From contig NZ_CP016282.1 of the NCBI RefSeq assembly GCF_001679725.1, forward strand, positions 4,110,502-4,174,501: DNA of 64,000 nt. Reading direction: 5' to 3'. Each line of letters opens with the position of its first letter. Position 1 is the stretch's first letter. The notes under the pieces were generated by a model. It did no database searches. It was not told where the DNA came from and was given only the letters and a program-made list of their open reading frames with translations. Below, piece after piece: positions 24,846-34,325 of this stretch. The DNA comes from Cryobacterium arcticum. Its GTDB lineage: Bacteria; Actinomycetota; Actinomycetes; Actinomycetales; Microbacteriaceae. Position numbers and translations under genes: made by a program.

Positions 24846-25952
24846 CTAACCTAGCCGCCGGGCCGGATGCCCCGTTGGTAGATCCTGCACAATCTCAGCG
24901 CTGATCCGTAGGAGTGTGGCCACAGATTCCTCCTCGCCAATCGAGACCCGGATGCCCTCCGGGTGGAAGGGCCGGACGACGAGCCCGGCATCGGTGAAAC
25001 GTTCGGTGGCCGCCGCGGTGGCCTCGCCCAGGGGCAGCCAGACGAAGTTCGCCTGCGACGACGGGCTGTGCAGACCGGCACCGGCCAGGGCCTGCTGGAT
25101 GCCGTCGCGACGCGCGGCGATGACGGCCACGCGGGCCAGCAGTTCGGCTTCGGCGTCGAGCGAGGCCAGCGCCGCCGCGGAGGCCTGGCCGGTGACGGAG
25201 AGCGGGATGGCGGTGGCGCGGGCCGCGTCGAGGATGCCGACCGGGCCGATGCCGTAGCCGACCCGGAGTCCGGCGAGGCCGTAGGCCTTGGAGAAGGTGC
25301 GCAGCACCACGAGGTTGGGGTAGCGGCCCAGCAGTGTGGTGCCGTCGACGGCGGCCGGGTCGGTGACGAATTCGGCGTATGCCTCATCGAGAATGACCAG
25401 TAGGTCGGTGGGCACCTGGTCCATGAAGGCCGCGAACTCGTCGGCAGTGACGACCACGCCGGTGGGATTGTTCGGGCTACAGACGAGCACGACGCGGGTG
25501 CGCGGGGTGATCATGGCGGCCATCGCGGGCAGGTCGTGGCCGTGGTCGGCGCGGTTCGGCACCGTCACGCTGGTGGCTCCGGACACCGTGACAAGGCTGG
25601 GGTAGGCCTCGAAGGAGCGCCAGGAGTAGAGCACCTCGTCGCCGGGGCCGGCGGCGGCGGTGATCAGCTGGGCCAGCAGGGCCACCGAGCCGGCGCCGAT
25701 GTGCACCTCGTCGGAGGCCACGCCGTAGCGGGCGGCCAGCCGCTCGCGCAGGGCGAGGGCGGAGGCATCCGGGTACCGGTTGAAGGCCGAGACGGCGTTC
25801 ACGGCATCGACGACTCCGGGCAGCGGGTCGAACGGGTTCTCATTGCTCGACAGTTTGAAGGCAGATGCGTTAGCCGCCTTGCCCTGCCGGTACGCCGGCA
25901 GCGCAACGATCTCGGGGCGCAGGCGGACTGATGGCTGGTCAGAAGGGCTCAC
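24846..25952 (-). CDS. Histidinol-phosphate/aromatic aminotransferase family protein
   Basis: 368 aa from a GTG. PLP-fold aminotransferase of class I/II with the HisC-type opening [26 protein letters not shown], the [10 protein letters not shown] turn, ILDEAYAEF, and the Schiff-base Lys in [17 protein letters not shown]. HisC and the aromatic aminotransferase Pat cannot be told apart from this alone. Placement directly upstream of the dehydrogenase, with a 4-base gap, suggests the transaminase feeds 2-oxoacids to it, which favours an amino-acid catabolic role over histidine synthesis. Confidence 0.88.
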   Translation of the reverse strand: MSPSDQPSVRLRPEIVALPAYRQGKAANASAFKLSSNENPFDPLPGVVDAVNAVSAFNRYPDASALALRERLAARYGVASDEVHIGAGSVALLAQLITAAAGPGDEVLYSWRSFEAYPSLVTVSGATSVTVPNRADHGHDLPAMAAMITPRTRVVLVCSPNNPTGVVVTADEFAAFMDQVPTDLLVILDEAYAEFVTDPAAVDGTTLLGRYPNLVVLRTFSKAYGLAGLRVGYGIGPVGILDAARATAIPLSVTGQASAAALASLDAEAELLARVAVIAARRDGIQQALAGAGLHSPSSQANFVWLPLGEATAAATERFTDAGLVVRPFHPEGIRVSIGEEESVATLLRISAEIVQDLPTGHPARRLG

Positions 25953-26067
25953 TCCGCGAGTCTACGCCGCGACATATTCGCACTGCCGCATGCTCTGCAC
26001 CGCCGGCTTGGCCCGGATCGTCCCGGTCTGCTGCGAAACCCGGTGCTTCGACTGTCATAGTGGAGGC

Positions 26068-26463
26068 ATGGGACGTTTCCTGCTCAAGCTCATCGTCAAC
26101 GCCGTCGCCCTCTGGGTGACCACGCTCATCGTCGCGGGGGTGCGGGTCGATCCATACGCGCCGGACACCACGGCCGTGGTGCTGACCTACCTGCTCATCT
26201 CCCTGATCTTCGGATTCGTCAACGGCTTCATCGGCGGGTTCGTGCGGATCGTCGCCTTCCCGCTCTACGTGCTCACGCTCGGACTGCTCTCGTTCATCGT
26301 GAACGGCCTGCTCCTGATGCTGGTGGCCTGGTTCTCGGGCCTGCTCGGCTTCGGCCTTGTTGTCGACTCGTTCTGGTGGGGCGTGCTCGGCGCGTTCGTG
26401 CTGGGCATCTTCAGCTGGCTGTTCAGCGTGCTCGTGCGGCCGCTGAACAACTCGAGCTCCTAA
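26068..26463 (+). CDS. Phage holin family / DUF-type four-helix membrane protein
   Basis: 131 aa, GTGGAGGC before the ATG. Four hydrophobic segments match the small membrane proteins annotated as phage holin family IV (starts MGRFLLKLIVNAVALWVTTL, later SLIFGFVNGFIGGFVRIVAF and FWWGVLGAFVLGIFSWLF). These are chromosomal proteins of unknown function; there is no phage gene nearby. The C-terminus is cytoplasmic (VRPLNNSSS). Confidence 0.85.
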   Translation: MGRFLLKLIVNAVALWVTTLIVAGVRVDPYAPDTTAVVLTYLLISLIFGFVNGFIGGFVRIVAFPLYVLTLGLLSFIVNGLLLMLVAWFSGLLGFGLVVDSFWWGVLGAFVLGIFSWLFSVLVRPLNNSSS

Positions 26464-26482
26464 CCGGAAGCGCCTCGGGCGG

Positions 26483-28123
26483 TCAGCCGACCCGTTCGGC
26501 GTGCCAGACGGTCTGCTCGCCCCGCTCGGTGCCCACCAGGCCGGCGAGGGTCTTCCGGAACGCCAGCAGCCGGGGTTCCTCCGACTCGTCGACGAGCCGG
26601 GCGGTGTCCTGGTAGGCGGTCATCTGGTGCGCGGGCAGGGTCTCGTCCGCTGGCACCGGCTGGTCCGCGAAGAGTTCCCGGCGCACGTACAGCCGCCCGT
26701 CGTCGGCGGCCGGAGCGCCGCCGGTGGCGGGAATGATGTCGTCGGAATGCTCGATCGCGATGGCCGGCAGGCCCTCGGGCAGGGCGGCCGGCACCGCCGG
26801 CGCCCCGAACGTGACCAGGCCCACCACGTTCGCGTCGCCGCGCGCCGCGAGCTCCACCGCGAGGAGGCCGCCCTGCGAGTGCGCAACGGGCAACACCGGA
26901 TCCTCCGTCGCCACCCCGGCAGCCTGCATCGCCCGAAGCACCGCCGCGTAGGAACCGGACTCCTGGCCGGCCACCGCGGTGACGTTGGAGGTCATGTCCC
27001 ACGGCTCGGTGGAGCCGGTCGGGCTCCACTCCAGGGTGCCACCGAGGTAGACCACCCACGACGGATGCGCCGCATCGCCGTACCGCTCCACCCTCACCTG
27101 GCCGCCGTCGTCCCTGGTGGGGATGCGGTCGGCGAGGTCTGCGAACCCCGTGGGCGGCTCCGGCGCGGCCAGCAGGGAACGAGGAACCGTGACCGACACG
27201 GGCACGGAGCCTCGCTGCGGCACCCCGAGCAACCCCGCCGTCCCTCCCGCCGCGGGTCCCCGCCTCGGCACGGACAGCGGACCCGCCGTTGGACCCGTCG
27301 GGGGAACCGCTCCCGTGGTCATACCGGCGGCAATACCAGCGGGCGTACCGGCCGTGGTGGCCGCACCGGCCGACGCACCCACCGGGGACACCCGCACCGG
27401 CGTCTCGCGCAGCATCCCGGCCGCCCGGCCCGCCCCGAGCAGCCCCAGGGCCGAGGACCCCGCGCCGAGCAGCCCGGCCCCGCCGTCGCCCAACAGCGCG
27501 GCCACCGGGAACGGCACCCCTGCCCGGCCCAGCGCCGCATCGTCGGCCGAGGAGGCCAGGGTGCGCACCAGTGCCACGGTGAGCGGGCTGGTGAGCAGCT
27601 GCGGGTTCGCGCTCACCCAGTCCGTGAGCGCGGGCGGAACCACCGTGGGTGTGCGGCCGGACAGGGTGCTGGTCAGGAGCGACCCGAGAGCCAGGTACGC
27701 CAGCGGCGTGGCGGCCGAGAGGGCGATCAGCGGCCCGAGCGCGCCCAGCGCGTAGCCGAGCCAGGAGCCCGTGACCCGCAGCATCCCCGCCAGGCCACCC
27801 TCGAGACGGCCGTAGTCCTCGGCGGTCGCGGACAGCGCGTCGGCGAGGGTGCGGCTGCGCTCGGCGACGTCGTCGATCGCCGCCAGCGCCCCGAAGACGC
27901 ACGCCCCCAGGTCGTTCGGCCGCCAGCCCGGCGCCGGGCCCACACCGAGCGCCGACACCCGCCCGAGCCGGTCGCGCCAGCCCTCGGCGTCACCCTGCAC
28001 GAGCCGCAGCGCCGCCATCTCGGCGAAAACCACGTCCGTGGCCACCAGGGTGCTGCCGCCACCGGAGACGGTGAGGCCACCGGGCGGGTCGTCCGGGCCG
28101 GTCCGGCCGCCCGTGCCCGTCAC
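26483..28123 (-). CDS. WXG-like N-domain / lipase-like alpha/beta hydrolase
   Basis: 546 aa from a GTG that overlaps the upstream gene stop (GTGA). Residues about 25-115 are helical with a WXG100-like flavour (AEGWRDRLGR, AIDDVAERSRTLADALS). Residues 120-155 are hydrophobic, then a Gly/Ala/Pro-rich low-complexity stretch runs to about 310. From about 340 comes an alpha/beta hydrolase with nucleophile elbow AHSQGG (Ser416), an acidic turn in EHSDDIIPATGG and a His in PAHQMTAYQDTA. The pairing with the small WXG-like gene points to a type VII-secreted or envelope lipase. No secretion machinery lies nearby; the function is inferred. Confidence 0.78.
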   Translation of the reverse strand: MTGTGGRTGPDDPPGGLTVSGGGSTLVATDVVFAEMAALRLVQGDAEGWRDRLGRVSALGVGPAPGWRPNDLGACVFGALAAIDDVAERSRTLADALSATAEDYGRLEGGLAGMLRVTGSWLGYALGALGPLIALSAATPLAYLALGSLLTSTLSGRTPTVVPPALTDWVSANPQLLTSPLTVALVRTLASSADDAALGRAGVPFPVAALLGDGGAGLLGAGSSALGLLGAGRAAGMLRETPVRVSPVGASAGAATTAGTPAGIAAGMTTGAVPPTGPTAGPLSVPRRGPAAGGTAGLLGVPQRGSVPVSVTVPRSLLAAPEPPTGFADLADRIPTRDDGGQVRVERYGDAAHPSWVVYLGGTLEWSPTGSTEPWDMTSNVTAVAGQESGSYAAVLRAMQAAGVATEDPVLPVAHSQGGLLAVELAARGDANVVGLVTFGAPAVPAALPEGLPAIAIEHSDDIIPATGGAPAADDGRLYVRRELFADQPVPADETLPAHQMTAYQDTARLVDESEEPRLLAFRKTLAGLVGTERGEQTVWHAERVG

Positions 28124-28416
28124 AGCGACGCCTTCACCCGGGAGATGGCCTCGTCCACGGCCCACAACGCGTCGTCCAGGGCCCGCCAGGCGCCCTGCAG
28201 CGTGCCGGCCAGCTCCGCCAGGCGGTCCTCGAACGCCCGCTGAGCCGGCGATCGCCAGCCGGAAACGGCCGGCCGGGCCGTCAGCCGGCGCCCCGTCACC
28301 TCCACGCCGTCACGCACCTGCCGCAACTGCCAGCGCTGTTCCCGCAACCGAGCCAACGCCGCCGCCGCCGGCTCGGCGTCCACGTTCGGCAGGATGCTGC
28401 CACCCGCACTATTCAT
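28120..28416 (-). CDS. Small WXG100-like helical protein
   Basis: 98 aa with GAGGAGG 4 bases before the ATG. It is mostly helical with a central turn GWRSPAQRAF (W54-R-S56), which corresponds to the W-x-G hairpin turn of WXG100 proteins with Ser in place of Gly. The length of about 100 residues also fits. It is translationally coupled to the lipase-like gene. A partner or chaperone for that protein is the simplest reading. No C-terminal YxxxD/E secretion signal is evident. Confidence 0.72.
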   Translation of the reverse strand: MNSAGGSILPNVDAEPAAAALARLREQRWQLRQVRDGVEVTGRRLTARPAVSGWRSPAQRAFEDRLAELAGTLQGAWRALDDALWAVDEAISRVKASL

Positions 28417-28524
28417 CACACCTCCTCGTCGAGCCCCAGACTGTGCCACCCTGAAGGGCACTGTCGGATCGGGAGCGGGAACCGGGAGAAGTCGCCCGGA
28501 CGGGCGGGTGTGGAGGAGGGGAAT

Positions 28525-29070
28525 GTGGAACACAATGGACTCATGAATTTCGCCGCGCTCAGTCCAGATGAGGCGACGCCGTTCCGGATCATCTTCGTCT
28601 GCACCGGAAACATCTGCCGGTCTCCCATGGCCGAGGTGATGCTACGCGACCTGGTGACCCGGTCCGGCCTCGGACGCCTCATCACGACCAGCTCGGCGGG
28701 AACCGGGGACTGGCACGTGGGCGAGCAGGCCGACACCCGCGCCATCGCCGCCATGGCCAAGCGCGGCTACGACGGCAGCCACCACCGGGCCCGGCAGTTC
28801 GACGCCGGCTGGTTCGACGACCTCGACCTCGTGGTGGTGCTGGACCGCTCGCAGGAACGCATCCTGCGCAACTGGGCGCCCACCGAACGTGACCGCAACA
28901 AGGTGCGCCTGCTGCTCAGCTTCGACCGGGACCAGGCCGCCCTGCGGGATGTGCCCGACCCGTACTATTCCGACGATGCACTGTTTGACTCCGTTTTAGG
29001 CATGATTGAGAGAGCAAATATCGCGCTGTTCGCGCAGCTCGCACCCGCAATCAGACAGGGAGTCCGATGA
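28525..29070 (+). CDS. Low-molecular-weight protein-tyrosine phosphatase
   Basis: 181 aa from the GTG at 28525, which has GGAGGAGGGG just upstream; an ATG at 28543 is also possible. The phosphate-binding loop CTGNICRS (C26-x5-R32) and the acid Asp in VPDPYYSDD are both intact. Such enzymes act on phosphotyrosine, often on capsule or cell-wall kinases. Its TGA overlaps the purB ATG, so purB is co-translated. Confidence 0.92.
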   Translation: MEHNGLMNFAALSPDEATPFRIIFVCTGNICRSPMAEVMLRDLVTRSGLGRLITTSSAGTGDWHVGEQADTRAIAAMAKRGYDGSHHRARQFDAGWFDDLDLVVVLDRSQERILRNWAPTERDRNKVRLLLSFDRDQAALRDVPDPYYSDDALFDSVLGMIERANIALFAQLAPAIRQGVR

Positions 29071-30449
29071 GTCCACTACCCCCGCAGGTCCTCAGTCCAC
29101 TAGACGGCCGCTACCGCGCCGCCGTCACCGAACTGGGCGAGCACCTGTCAGAGGCCGGACTCAACCGGGCACGGGTCAAGGTCGAGGTGGAATGGCTGAT
29201 CACCCTCACCGATCGCAGCCTGTTCGGCTCGGTCCCACTCACCGCCGAGCAGAAGAGCGGACTCCGCGCCCTGGTCACCGACTTCGGTCAGGCCGAGATC
29301 GATGAGCTCGCCACCCTGGAGGCCGTGACCCGGCACGATGTGAAGGCCGTGGAGTACCTCGTGCGCCGCCGCCTCGTTCCGCTGGGCCTCGAGTCGATCA
29401 GCGAGCTCACCCACTTCGCCGCCACCAGCGAAGACATCAACAACCTCGCCTACGCCCTCACGGTCTCCGAGGCCGTGCGCGAGGTGTGGCTGCCCAAGCT
29501 GCGCGCGCTCATCGGAGCGCTCCGCGGCCTGGCCACCGACTACCGGGCCGACGCCATGCTCGCCCGCACGCACGGTCAGCCGGCCACGCCCACCACCATG
29601 GGCAAGGAGCTGGCGGTCTTCGTCTACCGGCTTGAGCGCATCCAGAAGCAGGTCGAGGCCAACGAGTTCCTCGGCAAGTTCAGCGGTGCCACCGGCACCT
29701 TCGCCGCGCACGTCGCCGCCGACCCCGATGTGGACTGGCCCGCGGTGTCGCGCGAGTTCGTCGAGGGTCTCGGCCTGGGCTGGAACCCGCTGACCACGCA
29801 GATCGAGTCGCACGACTGGCAGGCCGAGCTGTACGGCAAGGTCTCGCACGCCAACCGGGTGCTGCACAACCTCGCCACCGACATCTGGACCTACATCTCG
29901 ATCGGCTACTTCCGCCAGGTGCCGCAGGCCGGCGCCACCGGCTCGTCGACCATGCCACACAAGATCAACCCGATCCGGTTCGAGAACGCCGAGGCGAACC
30001 TCGAACTCTCCAGCGCCATCCTGGACTCGCTGGCCGCCACCCTGGTGACCTCCCGGTTGCAGCGCGACCTCACCGACTCCACCACCCAGCGCAACATCGG
30101 CGTGGGCTTCGGCCACTCGCTTCTCGCCCTGGACAACCTGCTGCGCGGGCTCGGCGAGATCGACCTGGACCGGGACCTGCTCGCGCACGACCTGGACACC
30201 AACTGGGAGATCCTCGGCGAGGCGATCCAGACTGTCATCCGTGCCGAGGTCAGCGCCGGACGCTCGTCGATCGCCGACCCGTACGCCCTGCTCAAGGAAC
30301 TCACCCGTGGCAAGCGCATCAACCGCGCCGACCTGGTGGCGTTCGTGCAGGAGCTCGAGATCGGCGACGCCGCCAAGGAACGCCTGCTCGGGCTCACCCC
30401 GGCCGGCTATGTCGGCCTGGCCGACCCGCTGGTCGACTACCTGGGCTGA
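29067..30449 (+). CDS. purB: Adenylosuccinate lyase
   Basis: 460 aa. The fumarase/aspartase superfamily signature SSTMPHKINPIRFENAEANL holds the catalytic loop. THFAATSEDINNLAYAL and ARTHGQPATPTTMGKELAVF are the other conserved regions. The enzyme makes fumarate and AMP, or AICAR in the purine pathway. The ATG overlaps the phosphatase stop. No other purine gene is in the window. Confidence 0.97.
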   Translation: MSPLPPQVLSPLDGRYRAAVTELGEHLSEAGLNRARVKVEVEWLITLTDRSLFGSVPLTAEQKSGLRALVTDFGQAEIDELATLEAVTRHDVKAVEYLVRRRLVPLGLESISELTHFAATSEDINNLAYALTVSEAVREVWLPKLRALIGALRGLATDYRADAMLARTHGQPATPTTMGKELAVFVYRLERIQKQVEANEFLGKFSGATGTFAAHVAADPDVDWPAVSREFVEGLGLGWNPLTTQIESHDWQAELYGKVSHANRVLHNLATDIWTYISIGYFRQVPQAGATGSSTMPHKINPIRFENAEANLELSSAILDSLAATLVTSRLQRDLTDSTTQRNIGVGFGHSLLALDNLLRGLGEIDLDRDLLAHDLDTNWEILGEAIQTVIRAEVSAGRSSIADPYALLKELTRGKRINRADLVAFVQELEIGDAAKERLLGLTPAGYVGLADPLVDYLG

Positions 30450-30466
30450 ATCCTCCGGCCGGGCAG

Positions 30467-33235
30467 TCAGGCCCCGGCGGTGCGGCCGATCAGCCGCCGG
30501 CGGGCCCGCCGGCGGCCGATCAGCTTGTTGAGCTCGACGAGCAGGAAGATGATCAGCGCCAGACCGAGCGTGTACGCCCACTCCCGCACGCCGATCGGCG
30601 TGGAGCTGAACCACACGTTCATGATCGGCGTGTAGACGAAGACCAGTTGGAGCACGAGCATCGTGCCCACCGAGAGCCATACCATCCGGTTGCCGTGCAA
30701 CACGGCGGCGGTGAGGCTCGACGCGCGCAGGAATCGCGAGTTGAACAGGAACGCCAACTGGCTGAGGACGAGCATGGTGACGGCCGTGGTTTGCGCCTGG
30801 GCCCGCGACGACCCGAGCGAGAGCTCGAAGAAGAACACGCCGATGGTCGCGGCGGTGATCAGCACCGACACCCAGAGCAACCGGCCGAGGTACTCGGAGT
30901 CGAGCACCGAACCGCCCGGAGAGCGCGGTGGTCGCAGCATGATGCCGGGCTCGGCCGGCTCGGTGGCCAGCGCCAGCGACAGCGTGACGGCGGTGATCAG
31001 GTTCACCCAGAGGATCTGGGTGGGCTGCAGGGGTAGCGCGAAGCCGAACAGCACGGCGAGCAGCACGACCAGGGACTGTGCCGCCGTGGTCGGCAGGATG
31101 AAGATGATCGACTTCTGCAGGTTGTCCCGGATACGCCGCCCTTCCTCGACCGCCCGCTGGATCGTCGCGAAATTGTCATCCGCCAGCACAATGTCGGCGG
31201 CTTCCTTGGTGGCCTCGGTGCCTTTGATTCCCATCGCGACGCCCACATCGGCGCGCTGCAGCGCCGGCGCATCATTGACCCCGTCGCCGGTCATCGCGAC
31301 CACCTCGCCGTGGGACTGCAGGGCCTTCACGATGCGCAGCTTGTGCTCGGGGCTGGTGCGGGCAAACACGTCGACGTTGCGCACAACTGCGGCGAGCTGG
31401 TCCTGAGAGAGCTTCTGGAGTTGCCCGCCGGTGAGCACCCTGGCGTCGCCGTCGACGATACCCATCTCCCGGGCGATCGCCACCGCCGTGCCCGGGTGGT
31501 CGCCGGTGATCATCTTCACCCGGATGCCCGCTGCGTGCATGGTGGCGATCGCCGCGATCGCTTCCGGTCTGGGTGGGTCCACGATCCCGACCACACCGAG
31601 GAACAGCATCCCGTCCTCGATATCGCGCAGGTGCAGGGCAGCCAGATCGGCCGGCGCATCCGCAACAGCCGCGCCCAGCACCCGGAGTCCAGCCGAACTG
31701 AGTTCGTCGATGCGGCGTTTCCAGAGGTCCTCGTCCAACGGTTCCACCAGGCCGGCGGCATCAAGCTGGTGCGTGCACCGTTCCAGCACCCGGCCGGGCG
31801 CTCCCTTGAGCAGGACACGCGCCGGCTGGTCCTCGAGCCGGCTGAGGGTCGCCATGAACTTGTTGGCCGATTCGAACGGGATCACCGCCAATCGGTCGTA
31901 CCCGCTCGTCTCGAACCCGGCCTTCTGGGCAAGGGTGCGCAGCGCACCCTCCGTGGGCTCGCCCACGACGCGCCAGACGCCGTCGGCCTCGGCGACCCTG
32001 GCATCGTTGCAGACAGCCATGACCTCCACCAGCCGCGCCAGATCGTCCTGCCCGGCCGTGGTGACCCCTCGCCCGTCGCACAGCACCGCACCGACCGGGT
32101 CATAGCCGATGCCGTGTACGTCGTATCTCGCCGTGCCCGTGATCACGGTGCGAACGGTCATCTCGTTCCGGGTGAGGGTCCCGGTCTTGTCCGTGCACAC
32201 CGTCGTCACCGAGCCGAGGGTCTCCACGGCGGTGAGCTTGCGCACGATGGCGTTGTGGGTTGCCATCTGGCGCACGCCCAGGGCCAGTGTGATCGTCACC
32301 AGAGCGGGCAGCCCCTCGGGGACGGCCGCCACGGCGAAGCCGATGGTCGCGGCGAAGAGGTCGGCGAAATCGCGGTCGTGCACGAAGCGGCCGATCACGA
32401 GCATGAGTCCGGACACGGCGAGGATCGCCAGGGAGACCCGGGTGCTGAAGGCATCCAACTGCCGGGTCAGCGGGGTGGCCAGGCTCTCGGCATCGGTCAC
32501 CAGCGATTGGATGCGTCCGATCTCGGTGGCCGAACCGGTGGCGGTGACCACGCCGGTACCGCTGCCGGCCACGACGATGGTTCCGGAGAACAGCATGCAG
32601 GTGCGGTCGCCGATTCCCGCGTCCGCGGCCACCGCTGCCAGGGTCTTACTCGTCGGAACCGACTCGCCGGTCAGGGCCGATTCGTCGACCCGGAGATTGG
32701 TGCCCTCGACCAGTCGCAGGTCGGCGGGTACTTTGTCGCCGGGTTTCACCCGCACGATGTCGCCGGGTACGAGCGTGCCGGCATCGGCGTTCACCCAGTT
32801 ACCACCTCGACGGGTCATAGCGGTCAACGACAGCATCCGCCGGATGCCATCCAGCGCCTTCTCCGCCCGGCCCTCCTGCAGGAATCCGATCACAGCGTTG
32901 ATCACGGCGACCGCCAGGATCACGGCCGCGTCGACCCACTCCCCGAACACCACCGTGAGCACGGCCGAGCCCAGCAGGACATAAATGAGCACATCGTTGA
33001 AATGGCCGAGGAATCGTAAAACGGGGTTCGTCTTAGCGGCAAGCGGCAGGGTGTTCGGGCCGCTCCGGGCCAACCGTTCGGCCGCGTCGGCCACGCCGAG
33101 TCCGTGCCGGGTGGTGGACAGCGCTGCGCACACCGCGTCGGCGCTACTGGCGTACGGCGCCGCCATTCTCGGCGACCCCTCCGAGGTGTCAGCGGTCGAG
33201 GGCTCGGCGGGACCGGTGGGACGCCCGGTGGTCAT
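30467..33235 (-). CDS. Cation-translocating P-type ATPase (P2 type)
   Basis: 922 aa from the ATG at 33235, with GGAGGGGG upstream. Motifs: actuator ALTGES, PEGLP in membrane helix 4, phosphorylation site CTDKTGTLTRNEM, KGAPG nucleotide site, MITGDHPGTAVA and MTGDGVNDAPAL. The N-terminal cation ATPase domain and C-terminal six-helix domain are both present, so it is a full-length P2-type (Ca2+/Mg2+/Na+) pump. The ion is not determined; PEGL fits Ca2+ or Mn2+. It is convergent with purB. Confidence 0.92.
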   Translation of the reverse strand: MTTGRPTGPAEPSTADTSEGSPRMAAPYASSADAVCAALSTTRHGLGVADAAERLARSGPNTLPLAAKTNPVLRFLGHFNDVLIYVLLGSAVLTVVFGEWVDAAVILAVAVINAVIGFLQEGRAEKALDGIRRMLSLTAMTRRGGNWVNADAGTLVPGDIVRVKPGDKVPADLRLVEGTNLRVDESALTGESVPTSKTLAAVAADAGIGDRTCMLFSGTIVVAGSGTGVVTATGSATEIGRIQSLVTDAESLATPLTRQLDAFSTRVSLAILAVSGLMLVIGRFVHDRDFADLFAATIGFAVAAVPEGLPALVTITLALGVRQMATHNAIVRKLTAVETLGSVTTVCTDKTGTLTRNEMTVRTVITGTARYDVHGIGYDPVGAVLCDGRGVTTAGQDDLARLVEVMAVCNDARVAEADGVWRVVGEPTEGALRTLAQKAGFETSGYDRLAVIPFESANKFMATLSRLEDQPARVLLKGAPGRVLERCTHQLDAAGLVEPLDEDLWKRRIDELSSAGLRVLGAAVADAPADLAALHLRDIEDGMLFLGVVGIVDPPRPEAIAAIATMHAAGIRVKMITGDHPGTAVAIAREMGIVDGDARVLTGGQLQKLSQDQLAAVVRNVDVFARTSPEHKLRIVKALQSHGEVVAMTGDGVNDAPALQRADVGVAMGIKGTEATKEAADIVLADDNFATIQRAVEEGRRIRDNLQKSIIFILPTTAAQSLVVLLAVLFGFALPLQPTQILWVNLITAVTLSLALATEPAEPGIMLRPPRSPGGSVLDSEYLGRLLWVSVLITAATIGVFFFELSLGSSRAQAQTTAVTMLVLSQLAFLFNSRFLRASSLTAAVLHGNRMVWLSVGTMLVLQLVFVYTPIMNVWFSSTPIGVREWAYTLGLALIIFLLVELNKLIGRRRARRRLIGRTAGA

Positions 33236-33317
33236 GGCTGCCCCCTCCAGGGAAGCCATACCGGGAAGAGAACCACGATGCATCCATTACAGCACCGGTC
33301 ACGTGGAGGATTGAGGG

Positions 33318-33587
33318 CTAATGGCCCTTGTGGTCACCGGTACGATTCTGCTCGTCCAGGTCGTCTTTCTCGGCGGGGGTGGGCTTCATGCCGAGCGCGA
33401 GCATGGCGATGACCACGAGGGCCACGATGAACGTGATGCCCAGCGCGATCGAGGACAGCACGAGGTTGCGGGTGGCCAGCAGGATCGTCAGTCCCACGAA
33501 GAGCGCCATAACGGCGGAGATGCCCACGAGCTCGACGGGCTTGAGGATCTCGGACCTGGTGGGCTTGTGCGGGGTGTTCTGGGTCAC
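33318..33587 (-). CDS. Small two-helix membrane protein
   Basis: 89 aa from a GTG that overlaps the stop of the HdeD-like gene (GTGA). It has two hydrophobic helices (ELVGISAVMALFVGLTILLA and SSIALGITFIVALVVIAMLA) and a charged, His-ending C-terminus (NRTGDHKGH). The loop between the helices is short. The family is unrecognised; coupling to the HdeD-like gene suggests they work together in the membrane. Confidence 0.75.
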   Translation of the reverse strand: MTQNTPHKPTRSEILKPVELVGISAVMALFVGLTILLATRNLVLSSIALGITFIVALVVIAMLALGMKPTPAEKDDLDEQNRTGDHKGH

Positions 33588-34183
33588 TGGGTGTCCGAAT
33601 CTGTGGAGGAGTGGGCCAGGCCGCGCTGCGCATCCGTGTGCGCCCACGACAGGGAAAGACCCGCGATGACGAGGTAGACGCCGACGATGACCAGGTAGGC
33701 GCCGAACAGCCCCACCGAGACGACCGCGTGCGGCGGGAGGAGGAGGAAGGCCAGCGACAGCACGGCGGTGAACACGCCGACGAACAGCCAGTCCCTCGTG
33801 ACCGGGCCGCGACCGCGTACCCGGATGCCCGAGTAGAGCTCCAGGACTCCCGTGACGGCCGCCCAGACCGTGACGAGGTAGAGGAAGAAGCCCAGCCCGC
33901 CGGCGTGCAGGGCCAGCGCCAGGGCGCCCGCGACGACGCCCACGGCGCCCTGCACGACAAAAAGCGTGCGGTCACGGGGGTCGAGTACGGTGCGCCAGCT
34001 GAGCAGGGCGGTGACCAGGCCCGTGGCCAGGGCGAAGGCGCCGAAGACGAGCAGGCCGAATCGGGCGGAGTGGTCGGCGTTGAACGTGATCACGGCCGCC
34101 GGCACGAACGCCACCACGGCGCGCGCGATGGGTACGGTCCAGTACCGGGTGCCGATGACGGCTGCTGCCGGGGCGTTCGCCAC
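33584..34183 (-). CDS. HdeD/DUF308-like six-helix membrane protein
   Basis: 199 aa from a GTG with AGAGG 7 bases upstream. It has six hydrophobic segments in three pairs, each separated by short charged turns, as in HdeD (DUF308) acid-stress proteins. The last helix (FGAYLVIVGVYLVIAGLSLS) is followed by a polar tail. Its GTGA junction couples it to the small membrane protein. Role unknown in actinobacteria. Confidence 0.78.
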   Translation of the reverse strand: MANAPAAAVIGTRYWTVPIARAVVAFVPAAVITFNADHSARFGLLVFGAFALATGLVTALLSWRTVLDPRDRTLFVVQGAVGVVAGALALALHAGGLGFFLYLVTVWAAVTGVLELYSGIRVRGRGPVTRDWLFVGVFTAVLSLAFLLLPPHAVVSVGLFGAYLVIVGVYLVIAGLSLSWAHTDAQRGLAHSSTDSDTQ

Positions 34184-34325
34184 GCGGGGACCTCTTTCGT
34201 CGCAGGGAGTCCGTCCAGTCTACGCGGCGCACCTGGGCACGGTCGGTGCCGCCGGTATCCGCGGCCCGGCCAGGCGTTGCGCCCGGACAGTGGGGAGACT
34301 ACGGTCGGCGAAATAGGGGGTCACC

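Noticed and set aside
26068..26463. Prophage remnant because of a holin-type annotation
   Set aside because: The four-helix protein family is chromosomal and common in actinobacteria. No capsid, integrase or lysin gene is nearby.
26501..28243. 580-aa plus-strand open frame opposite the hydrolase
   Set aside because: Arg/His/Gly-rich shadow with no domain; the minus strand has hydrolase motifs.
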